NCBI RefSeq assembly: GCF_030129945.1
Contig: NZ_JARRAF010000006.1
Location: 1-64,000, forward strand
Reading direction: 5' to 3'
Length of the DNA stretch: 64,000 nt
DNA from: Parachitinimonas caeni
GTDB taxonomy: Bacteria > Pseudomonadota > Gammaproteobacteria > Burkholderiales > Chitinimonadaceae
Shown here: positions 23,092 through 31,793 of the stretch, one piece after another
Layout: each line of letters starts with the position of its first letter
How positions within the stretch are numbered: the stretch's first letter is position 1
The notes under the pieces: generated by a model
What the model saw: the letters and a program-made list of their open reading frames with translations, nothing else
Database searches by the model: none
Told to the model about the DNA's origin: nothing
Made by a program: the position numbers and the translations under genes

Positions 23092-25068
23092 TTATCGCAG
23101 GTTCACCAAGGTCTGCAGGATCTGGTCCTGCGTCTTGATGGTCTGGGCATTGGCCTGATAGCTGCGCTGCGCGGTGATCATGTTCACCAGCTCGGCCGTC
23201 AGGTCGATATTGGCATCCTCAACCGCGCCAGACTGCAAAGCGCCGAAGTCGCTGGTTCCCGGTGCGCCGGAGCGGCCATCGCCCGAGGCAAAGCTGGATG
23301 CCCAGCGGTTATCACCCAGCGGTTGCAGGCCCTGCGGATTGGCAAAGTTGTACAACACCACCTGACCGATGATCCGGTTCTGACCATTGGAGTAGCGGCC
23401 TTGAATCACCCCATCCTTGCCGATGGTCAGGCCGGTGATGCTGCCATCGGCATAGCCGTCCTGGGTCAGCTCATTTACACCGAACGGGCTGCCGAACTGG
23501 GTAGTGCCCGTGAAGTAGCTGGTAAACGCCAGCGGCGTGGTTGCGCCAGACGGCGCATTGATCGGTGCGGTGTAGGCCAGGCTGCTGCCACCGGTCAGCT
23601 TGCCGGTACCATCAAACGTCACGAAGCCGGGTTGCACCACAGGAGCCGCGCCATCGAAGCTGGTCTGGACTTCCCAGGTATTGAGCGCGATTTTCGAGAA
23701 GTAGTACGTCAGCGTATGGCCAACCCCCTGGTCGTCATACACCGTGGCAGAGGTCGAACTGGTGTAGGTCGAAGGATCGGTCGGAATCACCGGTGGCGCG
23801 GCCCGGGCAGTGACCGAGCCCCCGGCAAATGCCTGGGCCTTCTGGGTCATGCCGCCAAAATCAACGGTGTAGGTCATATCCCCCGGCCCATAGTTCTGCG
23901 TGAGCTTGATCGGCGAACCGCTGATCAGCTGGCCTTTATCATTGAACACCAGCGGCGCTGCGGCAGTGGTAGCAGCCCCGCCATCCCAGGCCGTGTCAAT
24001 CTGCCAGGTGTTGGTTGCCGTTTTCGTCAGCGTGACATCCACCTTGTGGCTGGTGCCATCGGGTGCCAATACATTGGTGGTGAAGGTACGTGCCGTGCTG
24101 TTGGGGTTACTGGCATCCAGATTGGCGTTGGCAATCTGCACGGTGGTGTATTGGGCTGCCTTGTCATTGGTCGTTGCCGTACCGGCAACGCTGCCGGTGG
24201 AATTGCCGGTCAGACCGGCAAAATTGACCTGGAACTGCAGGGGTGTCTGGGCACCGGAAGGTGCTGTGATCTTGGTACTGACAGTTGCCGGGTTACCGGT
24301 GACCAGCTGGCCATTGGTATTGAAGACCAGCGGTGCCGAAGCGGCCAGAAATGGCCCGCCATCAATACTGGTATCCACCGCCCAGGTATTGGGTGTGGAG
24401 GTCTTGGTCACCCGCACATCCACCTTGTGGAAGGCACCCATCGTATCTGCAATCCGGGTGGTGACCGTATAAGCCGTGCCTTCACCGTCGTTGTTATCGA
24501 GGTTCATGCCATTGACCGAAACCGTCGAGGTTCCCCGGTTGACGATCGCGGCCCGGGCGTCCAGGTTCATCCCCAAAGTCAGGCCAGCATTGGCTTGCGA
24601 AGAGCCACCTGTGGCCCTGGCACCAATATTGGCGGTCTGAATCTTGATTTCGGTTGGTGTATTGCCCGTGATCAGCTGCCCGTCTGAATTCGCCGAATAT
24701 CCGGTCAGCTTGAGGCCGTTATTGACGATGTAGCCAAACCGATCGAGCTGGAACTGGCCATTGCGGGTATAGCTGACCGAACCGGCCGCATCTTTCAGCT
24801 GATAGAAGCCATTGCCGGTGATGGCCAGATCCAGCGGGTTATTGGTGGTGGTGATATTGCCCTGCGAAAACTGCTGGGCCACGTTGGTCGCCCGGCCACC
24901 AATCCCGGTCTGCACCGAGGTGCTGGCCAGAGTGTTGGCGTAAATGTCGGCGAACTCGGCCCGCGACCCTTTGAAGCCTACGGTATTGGCATTGGCAACG
25001 TTATTGCCCACCACATCGAGGAATTTGGTAGCGGAATTAAGTCCGCTCAAGCCTTGCTGGAAACCCAT
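23092..25068 (-). CDS. flgE: Flagellar hook protein FlgE (658 aa, enlarged)
   Basis: The N-terminus MGFQQGLSGLNSATKFLDVVG with NNVANANTVGFKGSRAEF and the C-terminus VNMITAQRSYQANAQTIKTQDQILQTLVNLR are diagnostic for FlgE, the hook subunit. At 658 aa it is longer than the usual 400-450. The extra length comes from three FlaE-like modules in tandem, near residues 195-300, 310-425 and 435-545. Each carries a TNTWxVxTxxDG strand, a hydrophobic LVFNxxGQLxxGxP-like turn and a later VxFxGxT strand. These would build an enlarged outer hook domain. GGGAG lies 6 nt before the ATG. Confidence 0.94.
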   Translation of the reverse strand: MGFQQGLSGLNSATKFLDVVGNNVANANTVGFKGSRAEFADIYANTLASTSVQTGIGGRATNVAQQFSQGNITTTNNPLDLAITGNGFYQLKDAAGSVSYTRNGQFQLDRFGYIVNNGLKLTGYSANSDGQLITGNTPTEIKIQTANIGARATGGSSQANAGLTLGMNLDARAAIVNRGTSTVSVNGMNLDNNDGEGTAYTVTTRIADTMGAFHKVDVRVTKTSTPNTWAVDTSIDGGPFLAASAPLVFNTNGQLVTGNPATVSTKITAPSGAQTPLQFQVNFAGLTGNSTGSVAGTATTNDKAAQYTTVQIANANLDASNPNSTARTFTTNVLAPDGTSHKVDVTLTKTATNTWQIDTAWDGGAATTAAAPLVFNDKGQLISGSPIKLTQNYGPGDMTYTVDFGGMTQKAQAFAGGSVTARAAPPVIPTDPSTYTSSTSATVYDDQGVGHTLTYYFSKIALNTWEVQTSFDGAAPVVQPGFVTFDGTGKLTGGSSLAYTAPINAPSGATTPLAFTSYFTGTTQFGSPFGVNELTQDGYADGSITGLTIGKDGVIQGRYSNGQNRIIGQVVLYNFANPQGLQPLGDNRWASSFASGDGRSGAPGTSDFGALQSGAVEDANIDLTAELVNMITAQRSYQANAQTIKTQDQILQTLVNLR

Positions 25069-25093
25069 GGCCGTCTCCCGGTCGTCACTGTAC

Positions 25094-25771
25094 TTAATTG
25101 AGCTGAACGATACTGTTCAAGCTGACTTCACTGCCGTTGGCCAGATGCAGCCTTGAGCCCTCGGGCGTTACGCTGATGCTGGTGACCTTGCTGTAGTTGA
25201 GGCTTTTCAATGCAATCTCTGTGCCATCATCGGTAATGCCGACCGCCTCAATACGATAATTGCCGGCGGCCGCCGTGCTGCCATCCGGCAGCTTGCCATC
25301 CCAGTCAATCGACAGACGCCCCGCCTTGGCGGCGCCCAGTGGTTCCTGGTCCACCAGACGCCCCCCCGCATCAAACACCTTGACCTTGACGTTGGCCATC
25401 GGCTTATCCAGCAGTACAGCCGCACTGCCATGACCCTCGGCAAATGCCATCATCCCGCCTTCTGCCAACACCCCATGCCCGATCATCGACGCCGCCTGGA
25501 AGGTCTGGTTGGCCGAATAGCTGCCCAGCAGATCGTTCATCGACTTGTTGAGCTTTTCGATCCCGGTCACGGTATTGATCTGTGCCATCTGGCTGGTGGT
25601 CTGGGCGTTGTCCATCGGATTCATCGGGTCCTGGCTTTGCAGCTGCTTGACCAGCAATTTCAGAAAGCGATCCTGGCTGGACTCGGCCTTGTCAGTCTGG
25701 CGGCTGCCGATCTTTTCGTAGAGCCCATCACTGCTGCGAGTAATGGTGGAGGCTTGAGTGGCGGTGGTCAT
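25094..25771 (-). CDS. flgD: Flagellar hook-cap/scaffold protein FlgD (225 aa)
   Basis: FlgD caps the growing hook and is not kept in the finished structure. The N-terminal conserved segment DRFLKLLVKQLQSQDPMNPMDNAQTTSQMAQ is clear, followed by GIEKLNKSMNDLL and the C-terminal tudor/FnIII-like domain with DGKLPDGSTAAAGNYRIEA. Length is normal. AGGAAAG lies before the ATG at 25771; the gene ends 25 bp before flgE. Confidence 0.95.
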   Translation of the reverse strand: MTTATQASTITRSSDGLYEKIGSRQTDKAESSQDRFLKLLVKQLQSQDPMNPMDNAQTTSQMAQINTVTGIEKLNKSMNDLLGSYSANQTFQAASMIGHGVLAEGGMMAFAEGHGSAAVLLDKPMANVKVKVFDAGGRLVDQEPLGAAKAGRLSIDWDGKLPDGSTAAAGNYRIEAVGITDDGTEIALKSLNYSKVTSISVTPEGSRLHLANGSEVSLNSIVQLN

Positions 25772-25787
25772 GGTGGTTCTTTCCTGA

Positions 25788-26201
25788 TCAAGACTGGCCC
25801 AGGGCCAGGGTACGCAGCAGCAAGGTTTTTGCCGTGTTCATCATCTCGGCGTTGGTCTGATACGAACGCGAGGCAGAAATCATATTGGTCATCTCTTCGA
25901 CCACATTGACATTGGGCATGGTCACAAAGCCATTGGCATCCGCCAACGGGTGGCGCGGGTTATGCACCATGCGGGGCGGCGACGGATCTTCCGTCACGGC
26001 CGACACTTCGACCCCTTGCGCATGCTGGGCATTCGTCGCCATCGGCATGGCACGGAAGACCACTTGCTTGGCACGGTAAGGCTGGCCAGACGAGCTGGTT
26101 GCGCTTTCGGCGTTGGCCAGATTGCTGGCAACAGCATTCAGGCGGATGGTCTGGGCTGTCATCGCCGACCCGGCAATATCAAACAGGCGAAACATCGACA
26201 T
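25788..26201 (-). CDS. flgC: Flagellar proximal rod protein FlgC (137 aa)
   Basis: It starts MSMFRLFDIAGSAMTAQTIRLN and contains ASNLANAESATSSSGQPYRAKQVVF and the C-terminal NVVEEMTNMISASRSYQTNAEMMNTAKTLLLRTL, all typical of FlgC. GGGAG lies upstream. It follows flgB by 17 bp and is read first with it after the sigma-54-type promoter. Confidence 0.95.
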   Translation of the reverse strand: MSMFRLFDIAGSAMTAQTIRLNAVASNLANAESATSSSGQPYRAKQVVFRAMPMATNAQHAQGVEVSAVTEDPSPPRMVHNPRHPLADANGFVTMPNVNVVEEMTNMISASRSYQTNAEMMNTAKTLLLRTLALGQS

Positions 26202-26218
26202 GGCGTGGCTCCCTGGGC

Positions 26219-26632
26219 TTATTGCGATTGCAAGGCCAGCTTCAGACCTTCGATGCGACGTTGCATGAAGGTCAGCGAGGCTTGATAGCGAACGGCGTTG
26301 TCACTGAACTGCGCCATCTCGGTATCCACCTCTACCGTGTTGCCATCAATGCTCGGCTGGTGCGGATTGCGATAGAGCAGCTCGGGCTGAGGTGGCTGCA
26401 CCGGAGGGATGGAAAGGTGACGGCCATCAGTGCGGCTGAGGCCCGGTGGCGTAATGGCGGGCTGCTGCTTCTGACGCGAAGCATCGAGTGCTTTGGCGAA
26501 GTCGAAATCACGGGCTTTGAAGTTGGGGGTATCGGCATTGGCAATATTGCTTGCCAGCACTTCCTGCCGCTTTGTCCGTAGCTTCAGCGCGTTTTCCTGA
26601 AACGACAGATATTGGTCGATCTTGCCTATCAT
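26219..26632 (-). CDS. flgB: Flagellar proximal rod protein FlgB (137 aa)
   Basis: Typical FlgB: MIGKIDQYLSFQENALKLR, VLASNIANADTPNFKARDFDF and the C-terminal DNAVRYQASLTFMQRRIEGLKLAL. The start at 26632 is chosen because GGAGG lies 9 nt upstream; the Met codons 6 aa further upstream would overlap the ribosome site. It is the first gene of the flgBCDEFGHI operon. No flgA or flgM lies next to it; the next upstream gene is a phasin. Confidence 0.93.
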   Translation of the reverse strand: MIGKIDQYLSFQENALKLRTKRQEVLASNIANADTPNFKARDFDFAKALDASRQKQQPAITPPGLSRTDGRHLSIPPVQPPQPELLYRNPHQPSIDGNTVEVDTEMAQFSDNAVRYQASLTFMQRRIEGLKLALQSQ

Positions 26633-26680
26633 CGCTGCCATCCTCCGCAAACCCAGCCACCGTGGGCACGGTCGATTTCA

Positions 26681-26696
26681 AGCAGGATGCATGCCA
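26681..26696 (-). promoter_or_regulatory. Sigma-54-type promoter of the flgB operon
   Basis: On the minus strand TGGCATG-CATC-CTGCT matches the consensus TGGCAYG-N4-TTGCW with one difference, and the GG and GC elements are exactly 10 bp apart. The predicted transcript would start about 38 nt before the flgB ATG. RpoN-dependent class II rod/hook operons are common in polarly flagellated proteobacteria. Confidence 0.65.
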
Positions 26697-26779
26697 CCAG
26701 AAGAATGCTTACAGGAAAGCCTTTGCGGCGTGCCATTCACAGGTCTTGGCAGCCATGACGGCAAGAATTGCCGGCAATA

Positions 26780-26808
26780 AAAAACCCGCGCAAGAAGCGC
26801 GGGTTTTT
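26780..26808. terminator. Terminator after the phasin gene
   Basis: AAAAACCCGCGC / GCGCGGGTTTTT with an AAGAA loop. It lies between the phasin stop and the flgB promoter and separates the two transcription units. Confidence 0.85.
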
Positions 26809-26884
26809 CAGTCGCCAATCCGGCGAATCCATCTGCGTGATGGCCGGTTGGCTGGCATGGCATCTTTGCGATGCCACCTTAAAT

Positions 26885-27448
26885 TTAGGCAGTCGCTGCC
26901 TTCTTGACAGCAGGTGCGCGTACAGCACTGGCAGCCTTGGCCGAAGTTTCGGCTGCAGCAACGCTGGCTTCGGCGATGTCGGTGCCAACTTTCTTGGCCG
27001 TCTTCATAACGGTGTCGTAAGCCGATGCAGCGGCTGCAACAGCAGTTTTGAGGGTAGCCACAGCAGCCTCGGAACCCACTGGTGCAGACTTCACTGCGCG
27101 ATCCAGTGTGGAAACCATGTTCTTGTTGAACTCCAGAACTTGTTCTTCGATCAGCTGGCTCAGCTCAGCCTGAGTCGCCTGGGCGGACTCATATACGCTG
27201 CGAGCCACACCAATGGCCTTATCGACAGCAGGCTGCGACAGCTGCTGTTGCAGGCTGATCAGGCCCTGCACGTCGCGCACTTCCGATAGCTGCTTAACGG
27301 CCAGCGCGTTTTCTTCCAGAACCTTGCGGGTCAGCTCGACCTGCAGGTTGAACAGGCGCTCCATACCGCTGATGGCGATATTGGAAATGCGCAGTGATTT
27401 TTCGAAATTGGCTTGGCCAACCGAAGCAAATTCTGTTGCGTTGAACAT
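26885..27448 (-). CDS. phaP: Phasin family protein (187 aa)
   Basis: An amphipathic, helical Phasin_2-type protein: SVGQANFEKSLRISNIAISGMERLFNLQVELTRKVLEENAL, then RDVQGLISLQQQLSQPAVDKAIGVARSVYE, each given here in fragments of the first 75 residues. The C-terminus is an Ala/Lys-rich tail (SVAAAETSAKAASAVRAPAVKKAATA) as in betaproteobacterial PhaP. Phasins coat polyhydroxyalkanoate granules, so the organism probably stores PHA, although no phaC, phaA or phaB is in the window. GGAGA lies before the ATG at 27448. The upstream palindrome at 27706 may be its operator. Confidence 0.85.
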   Translation of the reverse strand: MFNATEFASVGQANFEKSLRISNIAISGMERLFNLQVELTRKVLEENALAVKQLSEVRDVQGLISLQQQLSQPAVDKAIGVARSVYESAQATQAELSQLIEEQVLEFNKNMVSTLDRAVKSAPVGSEAAVATLKTAVAAAASAYDTVMKTAKKVGTDIAEASVAAAETSAKAASAVRAPAVKKAATA

Positions 27449-27760
27449 GATTGAAAATCTCCTGACGTTAACCTGTATGAAACTTGGCGATTAATTGTTG
27501 TGCCGGCTCAATGCTTCAAGCCAGACCGGCGAGATTCCACATCCGCCCCTTCAGAACCCGTACCCGGCTATACGCACTGGGATGGCAGCTACCTCGACGG
27601 ATTCTCAGGCAGACACTGATATAGGCCAGCTGTCGGCGTCGCACAATATTGCACCGCAGCATGAAAAGATTATGAAGGGAGCTTCAGATAGCGTCAACAC
27701 GTTTTTTGTGCGACGCACAAGATGAAATTATTACAAATAGATCAATAGCTTACAAAACAC
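27449..27760. other. Phasin upstream region
   Basis: 312 bp without a gene. It holds TGC/GCA-rich sequence (GCGTCGCACAATATTGCACCGC near 27637-27658) and the palindrome at 27706-27720. It probably contains the phasin promoter and PhaR-type control sites. Confidence 0.5.
27706..27720. promoter_or_regulatory. Palindrome TTGTGCG-A-CGCACAA upstream of the phasin gene
   Basis: Perfect 7-bp arms around one A. TGC/GCA-containing inverted sites are known for the PHA regulator PhaR, and a related GTCGCACAATATTGCAC stretch lies 60 bp away. The distance to the phasin ATG (about 260 bp) is long, so it might instead act on another promoter. Confidence 0.35.
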
Positions 27761-30079
27761 TTACTGACTAGAAGTCGGCTGTTTTTGCCGTATTGCAAGA
27801 AGCGCTTGATTGCGCAGTGTTTTGGCTAAGGAAAGTTCTTTTTGACCAACTTTCATCTGTCCGGCATGCCGCATGCCGCCGTAGAACAAACCGGCAATTT
27901 TTTTATCAACGACAACCGGTAACAACAGGAAGGTTTCACCCGCTCCGCACTCGCGGAACCAAGGGGGAATCCGATCACGGATGCTGGCAGCGTTGATATC
28001 ATCAATCAACATATCGGCATTTTTCGACAATGCCACTCGAAACACATCGGCTGACTCGGTCAGCGGCAGCACAAAACGCGGCAGGATGCGCTCGACGCCT
28101 TCGCCAAACCCAAGCCGCCCGACCAAAGCATTGCGGCGGATGTCACGCGCCGCCAGCAGAACATGGTCAAACCCCAATCCCCGATACATGGTTTCCAGAA
28201 TCATCCGCAGCAGATCGTTCAGATTGAAATCGCCGACCAGCGTATCGGTGATGTCTTGCACGCCGGTCGCCAGAATTTCGATCGGTTCGGGTGGTGGGCC
28301 TTCCTCCGCCTCGTCATCCATAGAAGTGGCGGGCTTGGCCGCCTCTACAGGCTTGAGCGACTGAGCCACGGCTTTGGCCTGACTTGATGCCTGCGCAAGC
28401 TTGGCCGCCAGCGACGACGGGGGCTCCGCAGGCGTTGGCGCACGCACCCCGCCCGTGGGTGAAACCGGCATGCCAAACAAGGCCCGGATACGGGCCAAAA
28501 CTTCGCCCTGACTGGCGTCCAGACCAAAGATCTGGGCATCACGCAGGCAGTCCTGCGCGGCATCACGCACCACGGCTCGCAAATCCCGCTCCGACAGCCC
28601 CATTACGTCAGCGTAACGAACCCGGGTTTCCTGAAACAAGCGCTGCCGAGCTGGCTCATCCGACAACATCGCGGTCATCAGATCAGCGCCGGCATTGGCA
28701 AACAGACGTAGCCAGTCTGAGTCGGAAGCGGGTTTGCGCGGCTTGGGGTCGAGAGCCGGCATCGACGCTATCAGCTTGTCGGGCAGATGCCAGTCTTTGG
28801 CCACCCGCACGCCAAACTCTTCGAAGCTGGCCCCCAGAATCGAACGAGCAACCTCATTTTCGTCTTCGTGGGTTTCCTGGCATCGGTTGACGATGCGCAT
28901 GCTTTCATCGTGAAAGTAGAAGCAGGACAACAATTTGCCGAGCAAGTGCATCATTCCGGAGATCCGGGCCTCTTCCATATCGCGGTAGCTGCATTTCTCT
29001 GCCAGTCGTCTGGCCAGCACGCTAGTAAAGAACGCCCTGGCCACCATGTCGCGCAGCTCGACGGCATGGGCGCGATTACTCAGCTGTTCAAACAGCACCA
29101 GCGTCAGTGCCAGGCTCTTGATGGTGTTGAAGCCCAGAATAATAACGGCGCGCGAAATCGTGCTGATTTCACCGCCAAAGTGGCCGAAGCTGGCTGAGTT
29201 GGCCAGCCGTAGCACCTTATTCGTCAATGAAAAATCGCGCAGGATGATGGCGGAGAGCGTCTGCAGCCTTTCCGAATCGGCATCGGTGATGCGGCCAATG
29301 GCATTGATGGCACGCGACAGGGCGGGAAAGTCATTGCTTTTGCGCACCCGACGCATCAGGGCACGCAAGCTGGCCGGATCGTCTTCACTCTCGCCGTCTT
29401 CGGGAATACCGGACAAGTATTCCTCAAGTGCCTGATGCAGCGCCTCAATGTCATCAATCTTGCTGTCGTGCAGCTCGCCAATGGCAGTGAGGATCAGCTT
29501 TTCCAGCTCGGGGTCGAGTTCGGGAAGATGCGAGGATGGCAGCTCAATTTCGCCGCGCTCGTTGCGTATCGGATGCTTGCCGGTCACCAGCAGATACAGC
29601 AGCTCGCCCACGGCCAGCACATCATCTTCAAAATGCACCGGTGGCACCAAACCAATGCCGATCAGGCGGGCTGCGCCATTGCTATCAATGCCGATGCGCT
29701 CGGGGCGCACACCAGCATGACGGATATCCTGCCGCCCGATATAGACCAGCCCTTCCACCAGCCGTTGTGACAACAAGACAGCCGCATTCGGCTCAAACAA
29801 ATAGCCTTTGGCCAATCGGGTCGAGAGGAGCTCTCCCCCTTCCCACTGATACACCAACCAGTGATGACCATCGGCTTCATAGGTGCCTTGCAGACAAGCT
29901 ATTGCCGGATGAGTGGCTTCCAGATACTCCGTCCAGTCAGCATCCAGCGCCAAGGCCGTGACATCGGCAGGCAACAGCATCAGCGACTCGCCCAGCGGTC
30001 CGGTCCCTGACCACATGCTATCGCCGTGCTCGACCACGGCATCAAGCGACTGGATGGTTATGATGAAGTTTTCGGCCAT
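27761..30079 (-). CDS. Pseudokinase-HDOD-GAF signalling protein (772 aa)
   Basis: Residues about 10-225 resemble a Ser/Thr protein kinase fold, but the catalytic loop reads DIRHAGVRPERIGID without the usual HRD and the DFG is replaced, so it is probably inactive. Residues about 245-450 form an HDOD domain (LSAIILRDFSLTNKVLRLANSASF, STISRAVIILGFNTIKSLAL). A Pro/Ala-rich linker leads to a GAF domain at about 610-760 (FNLNDLLRMILETMYRGLGFDHVLL). HDOD proteins act in signalling and often motility or c-di-GMP control. The start MAENFIITIQ at 30079 lies 4 bp after the stop of the REC-EAL gene, so these are co-transcribed and probably one pathway. Confidence 0.8.
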   Translation of the reverse strand: MAENFIITIQSLDAVVEHGDSMWSGTGPLGESLMLLPADVTALALDADWTEYLEATHPAIACLQGTYEADGHHWLVYQWEGGELLSTRLAKGYLFEPNAAVLLSQRLVEGLVYIGRQDIRHAGVRPERIGIDSNGAARLIGIGLVPPVHFEDDVLAVGELLYLLVTGKHPIRNERGEIELPSSHLPELDPELEKLILTAIGELHDSKIDDIEALHQALEEYLSGIPEDGESEDDPASLRALMRRVRKSNDFPALSRAINAIGRITDADSERLQTLSAIILRDFSLTNKVLRLANSASFGHFGGEISTISRAVIILGFNTIKSLALTLVLFEQLSNRAHAVELRDMVARAFFTSVLARRLAEKCSYRDMEEARISGMMHLLGKLLSCFYFHDESMRIVNRCQETHEDENEVARSILGASFEEFGVRVAKDWHLPDKLIASMPALDPKPRKPASDSDWLRLFANAGADLMTAMLSDEPARQRLFQETRVRYADVMGLSERDLRAVVRDAAQDCLRDAQIFGLDASQGEVLARIRALFGMPVSPTGGVRAPTPAEPPSSLAAKLAQASSQAKAVAQSLKPVEAAKPATSMDDEAEEGPPPEPIEILATGVQDITDTLVGDFNLNDLLRMILETMYRGLGFDHVLLAARDIRRNALVGRLGFGEGVERILPRFVLPLTESADVFRVALSKNADMLIDDINAASIRDRIPPWFRECGAGETFLLLPVVVDKKIAGLFYGGMRHAGQMKVGQKELSLAKTLRNQALLAIRQKQPTSSQ

Positions 30080-30083
30080 GTCA

Positions 30084-31793
30084 TCACACCAGAATGCGGC
30101 CCGAGACCAGCAGGGCAATGAAGTCGTTAAAGGGCAGCGGCTTGCTGAAGTAGTAGCCCTGCATTTCATGGCAGCCAGCCGCCCGCACCAGATTCAGCTC
30201 TTCAATCGCTTCCACCCCCTCCGCAATCAGCTGCAGCCCCAGTTGCCGGCCCATTTGCGAAATGGCCTCGACAATGGCCGCATTGTGCGGATGAACATGG
30301 CTATTGCGAACGAAGCTCTGATCAATTTTGAGGGTATGAAACGGCAAACGTTTCAGATATGTCAGCGACGAATAACCGGTGCCAAAGTCATCAAGCGAGG
30401 TGGTCAGCCCCAGTTCGCGCAGTTCCCGCAGCATGGCGGCGCAGGTGTCGATGTCCTGCATGGTCACGCTTTCGGTGACTTCCAGATCGAGTTGCGACGG
30501 GGGTAGGCCGGAAGCACTGAGGACGGAGCGGATCATCGGTACAAAGCTCTCAGGCTTGAACTGACGACCCGAAATATTGACCCCAACCCGAACATGGGCG
30601 AAACCTAGCCTTGCCCACTCACGCGCCGCATCACAGGCTGCCTCGAGCACCCAGCGCCCCATCGGCACAATCGCCCCCGATTCTTCGGCCAGAGGCAGGA
30701 ACAGCGCTGGAGAAACCAGACCCCGCTCAGGATGGCGCCAGCGCACCAGTGCTTCGGCGCCGACCACTTTACCCGTGGTCAGGGACACCTGAGGTTGGTA
30801 ATGCAGCTCGAACTCTTGTCGTTCCAGCGCGCGCAATAAGTCCGACTCCAACATCAGCCGCTCGTGCAGACCCTGTTCGCGAATACGCGAAATTGCCCGC
30901 TCGGTATTGCCACCGTCCTGGCTGGCTACCGAAAGCGCGCGCTGCGCCAACGGTGCCAGTTCGTCAATGTCAGAGCCATCGGACGGCCAGCAGGCAATGC
31001 CAATGCTGGCTGTCGGCAGCACGGTCACCCCACTCAGCGTCAGGCTGACTGCCATCTTGTCGCGCAATTCACGCGCCATCTCGATCAGCGTCTGTTCATC
31101 GCCGGTACCAGGGCTGAGCAGCACAAACTGGTCATCCAGCACATGCACCGGCACCACGCCGGGCATGGTCGATGCCAGTCGGCTGGCGATCGCCCGCAAC
31201 AGCTCATCGTGAAACTCGCCGCCTCGCCCGGCAACCAGTTGGGCAAACCGATCGACACCAAAGGCCAGCACCCCGACTTTGCCTGACGCCTTCGCCTGCT
31301 CGAACAGCTCACGCAGCATCAAGCGGTTGGGCAAGCCGGTTACGGCATCGTGGTGCATGTAGTAGCTGAGTTCTTCCCGGGTCCGTGTCAGTTCGGCTTC
31401 GTACTTGGCGGCAACCTGATCAGCCTTCTTGAGACGGGCTTCAATGGCTTCGAGGATCTCGGCACGGGTAAATGGCTTGGTGACATAGTCGTCAGCCCCC
31501 AGCCGCATTCCTTCCCGAAAATCACTCCGGTCAGCACGGGCAGTCAGAAAAATAAAGGGAATCGAGGCCATTTCCGGGTCGGCACGCAGGGCGGTGATCA
31601 GGCCAGCACCGTCCAGCTCGGGCATCATCATGTCTGAGACGATCAGATCAGGCTTGAACTCAGCGACTTTCGCCAACGCCACCTTGCCATTTTCGGCCGC
31701 CACAACATCATATTTCTCGATGCGCAGCAGGCGTGCCAGGTTATTGCGGATCGGGTCTTCATCCTCGACCACCAGGATCTTGCGCATGCTCAT
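30084..31793 (-). CDS. Response regulator with REC, degenerate GGDEF and EAL domains (569 aa)
   Basis: The REC domain (1-120) has the acidic pocket VVEDED and phospho-acceptor Asp54 in DMMMPELDG. A short coiled segment links to a GGDEF domain (about 140-300) in which the signature is replaced by LDDQFVLL, so cyclase activity is not expected. The EAL domain (about 315-560) keeps EALVRW, EVTES, DDFGTGYSSL, IDQSFV and EGVE, so c-di-GMP phosphodiesterase activity is plausible. It overlaps the upstream histidine kinase by 4 bp (ATGA), a sign of coupling, and would be its cognate regulator. Expected to be cytosolic and to influence motility or attachment. Confidence 0.9.
   Translation of the reverse strand: MSMRKILVVEDEDPIRNNLARLLRIEKYDVVAAENGKVALAKVAEFKPDLIVSDMMMPELDGAGLITALRADPEMASIPFIFLTARADRSDFREGMRLGADDYVTKPFTRAEILEAIEARLKKADQVAAKYEAELTRTREELSYYMHHDAVTGLPNRLMLRELFEQAKASGKVGVLAFGVDRFAQLVAGRGGEFHDELLRAIASRLASTMPGVVPVHVLDDQFVLLSPGTGDEQTLIEMARELRDKMAVSLTLSGVTVLPTASIGIACWPSDGSDIDELAPLAQRALSVASQDGGNTERAISRIREQGLHERLMLESDLLRALERQEFELHYQPQVSLTTGKVVGAEALVRWRHPERGLVSPALFLPLAEESGAIVPMGRWVLEAACDAAREWARLGFAHVRVGVNISGRQFKPESFVPMIRSVLSASGLPPSQLDLEVTESVTMQDIDTCAAMLRELRELGLTTSLDDFGTGYSSLTYLKRLPFHTLKIDQSFVRNSHVHPHNAAIVEAISQMGRQLGLQLIAEGVEAIEELNLVRAAGCHEMQGYYFSKPLPFNDFIALLVSGRILV

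Noticed and set aside
22840-24687. A 615-codon open frame on the plus strand opposite flgE and flgF
   Set aside because: It is antisense to confidently identified flagellar genes. No ribosome site or recognisable domain supports it, and long antisense frames are common in sequence of this composition.
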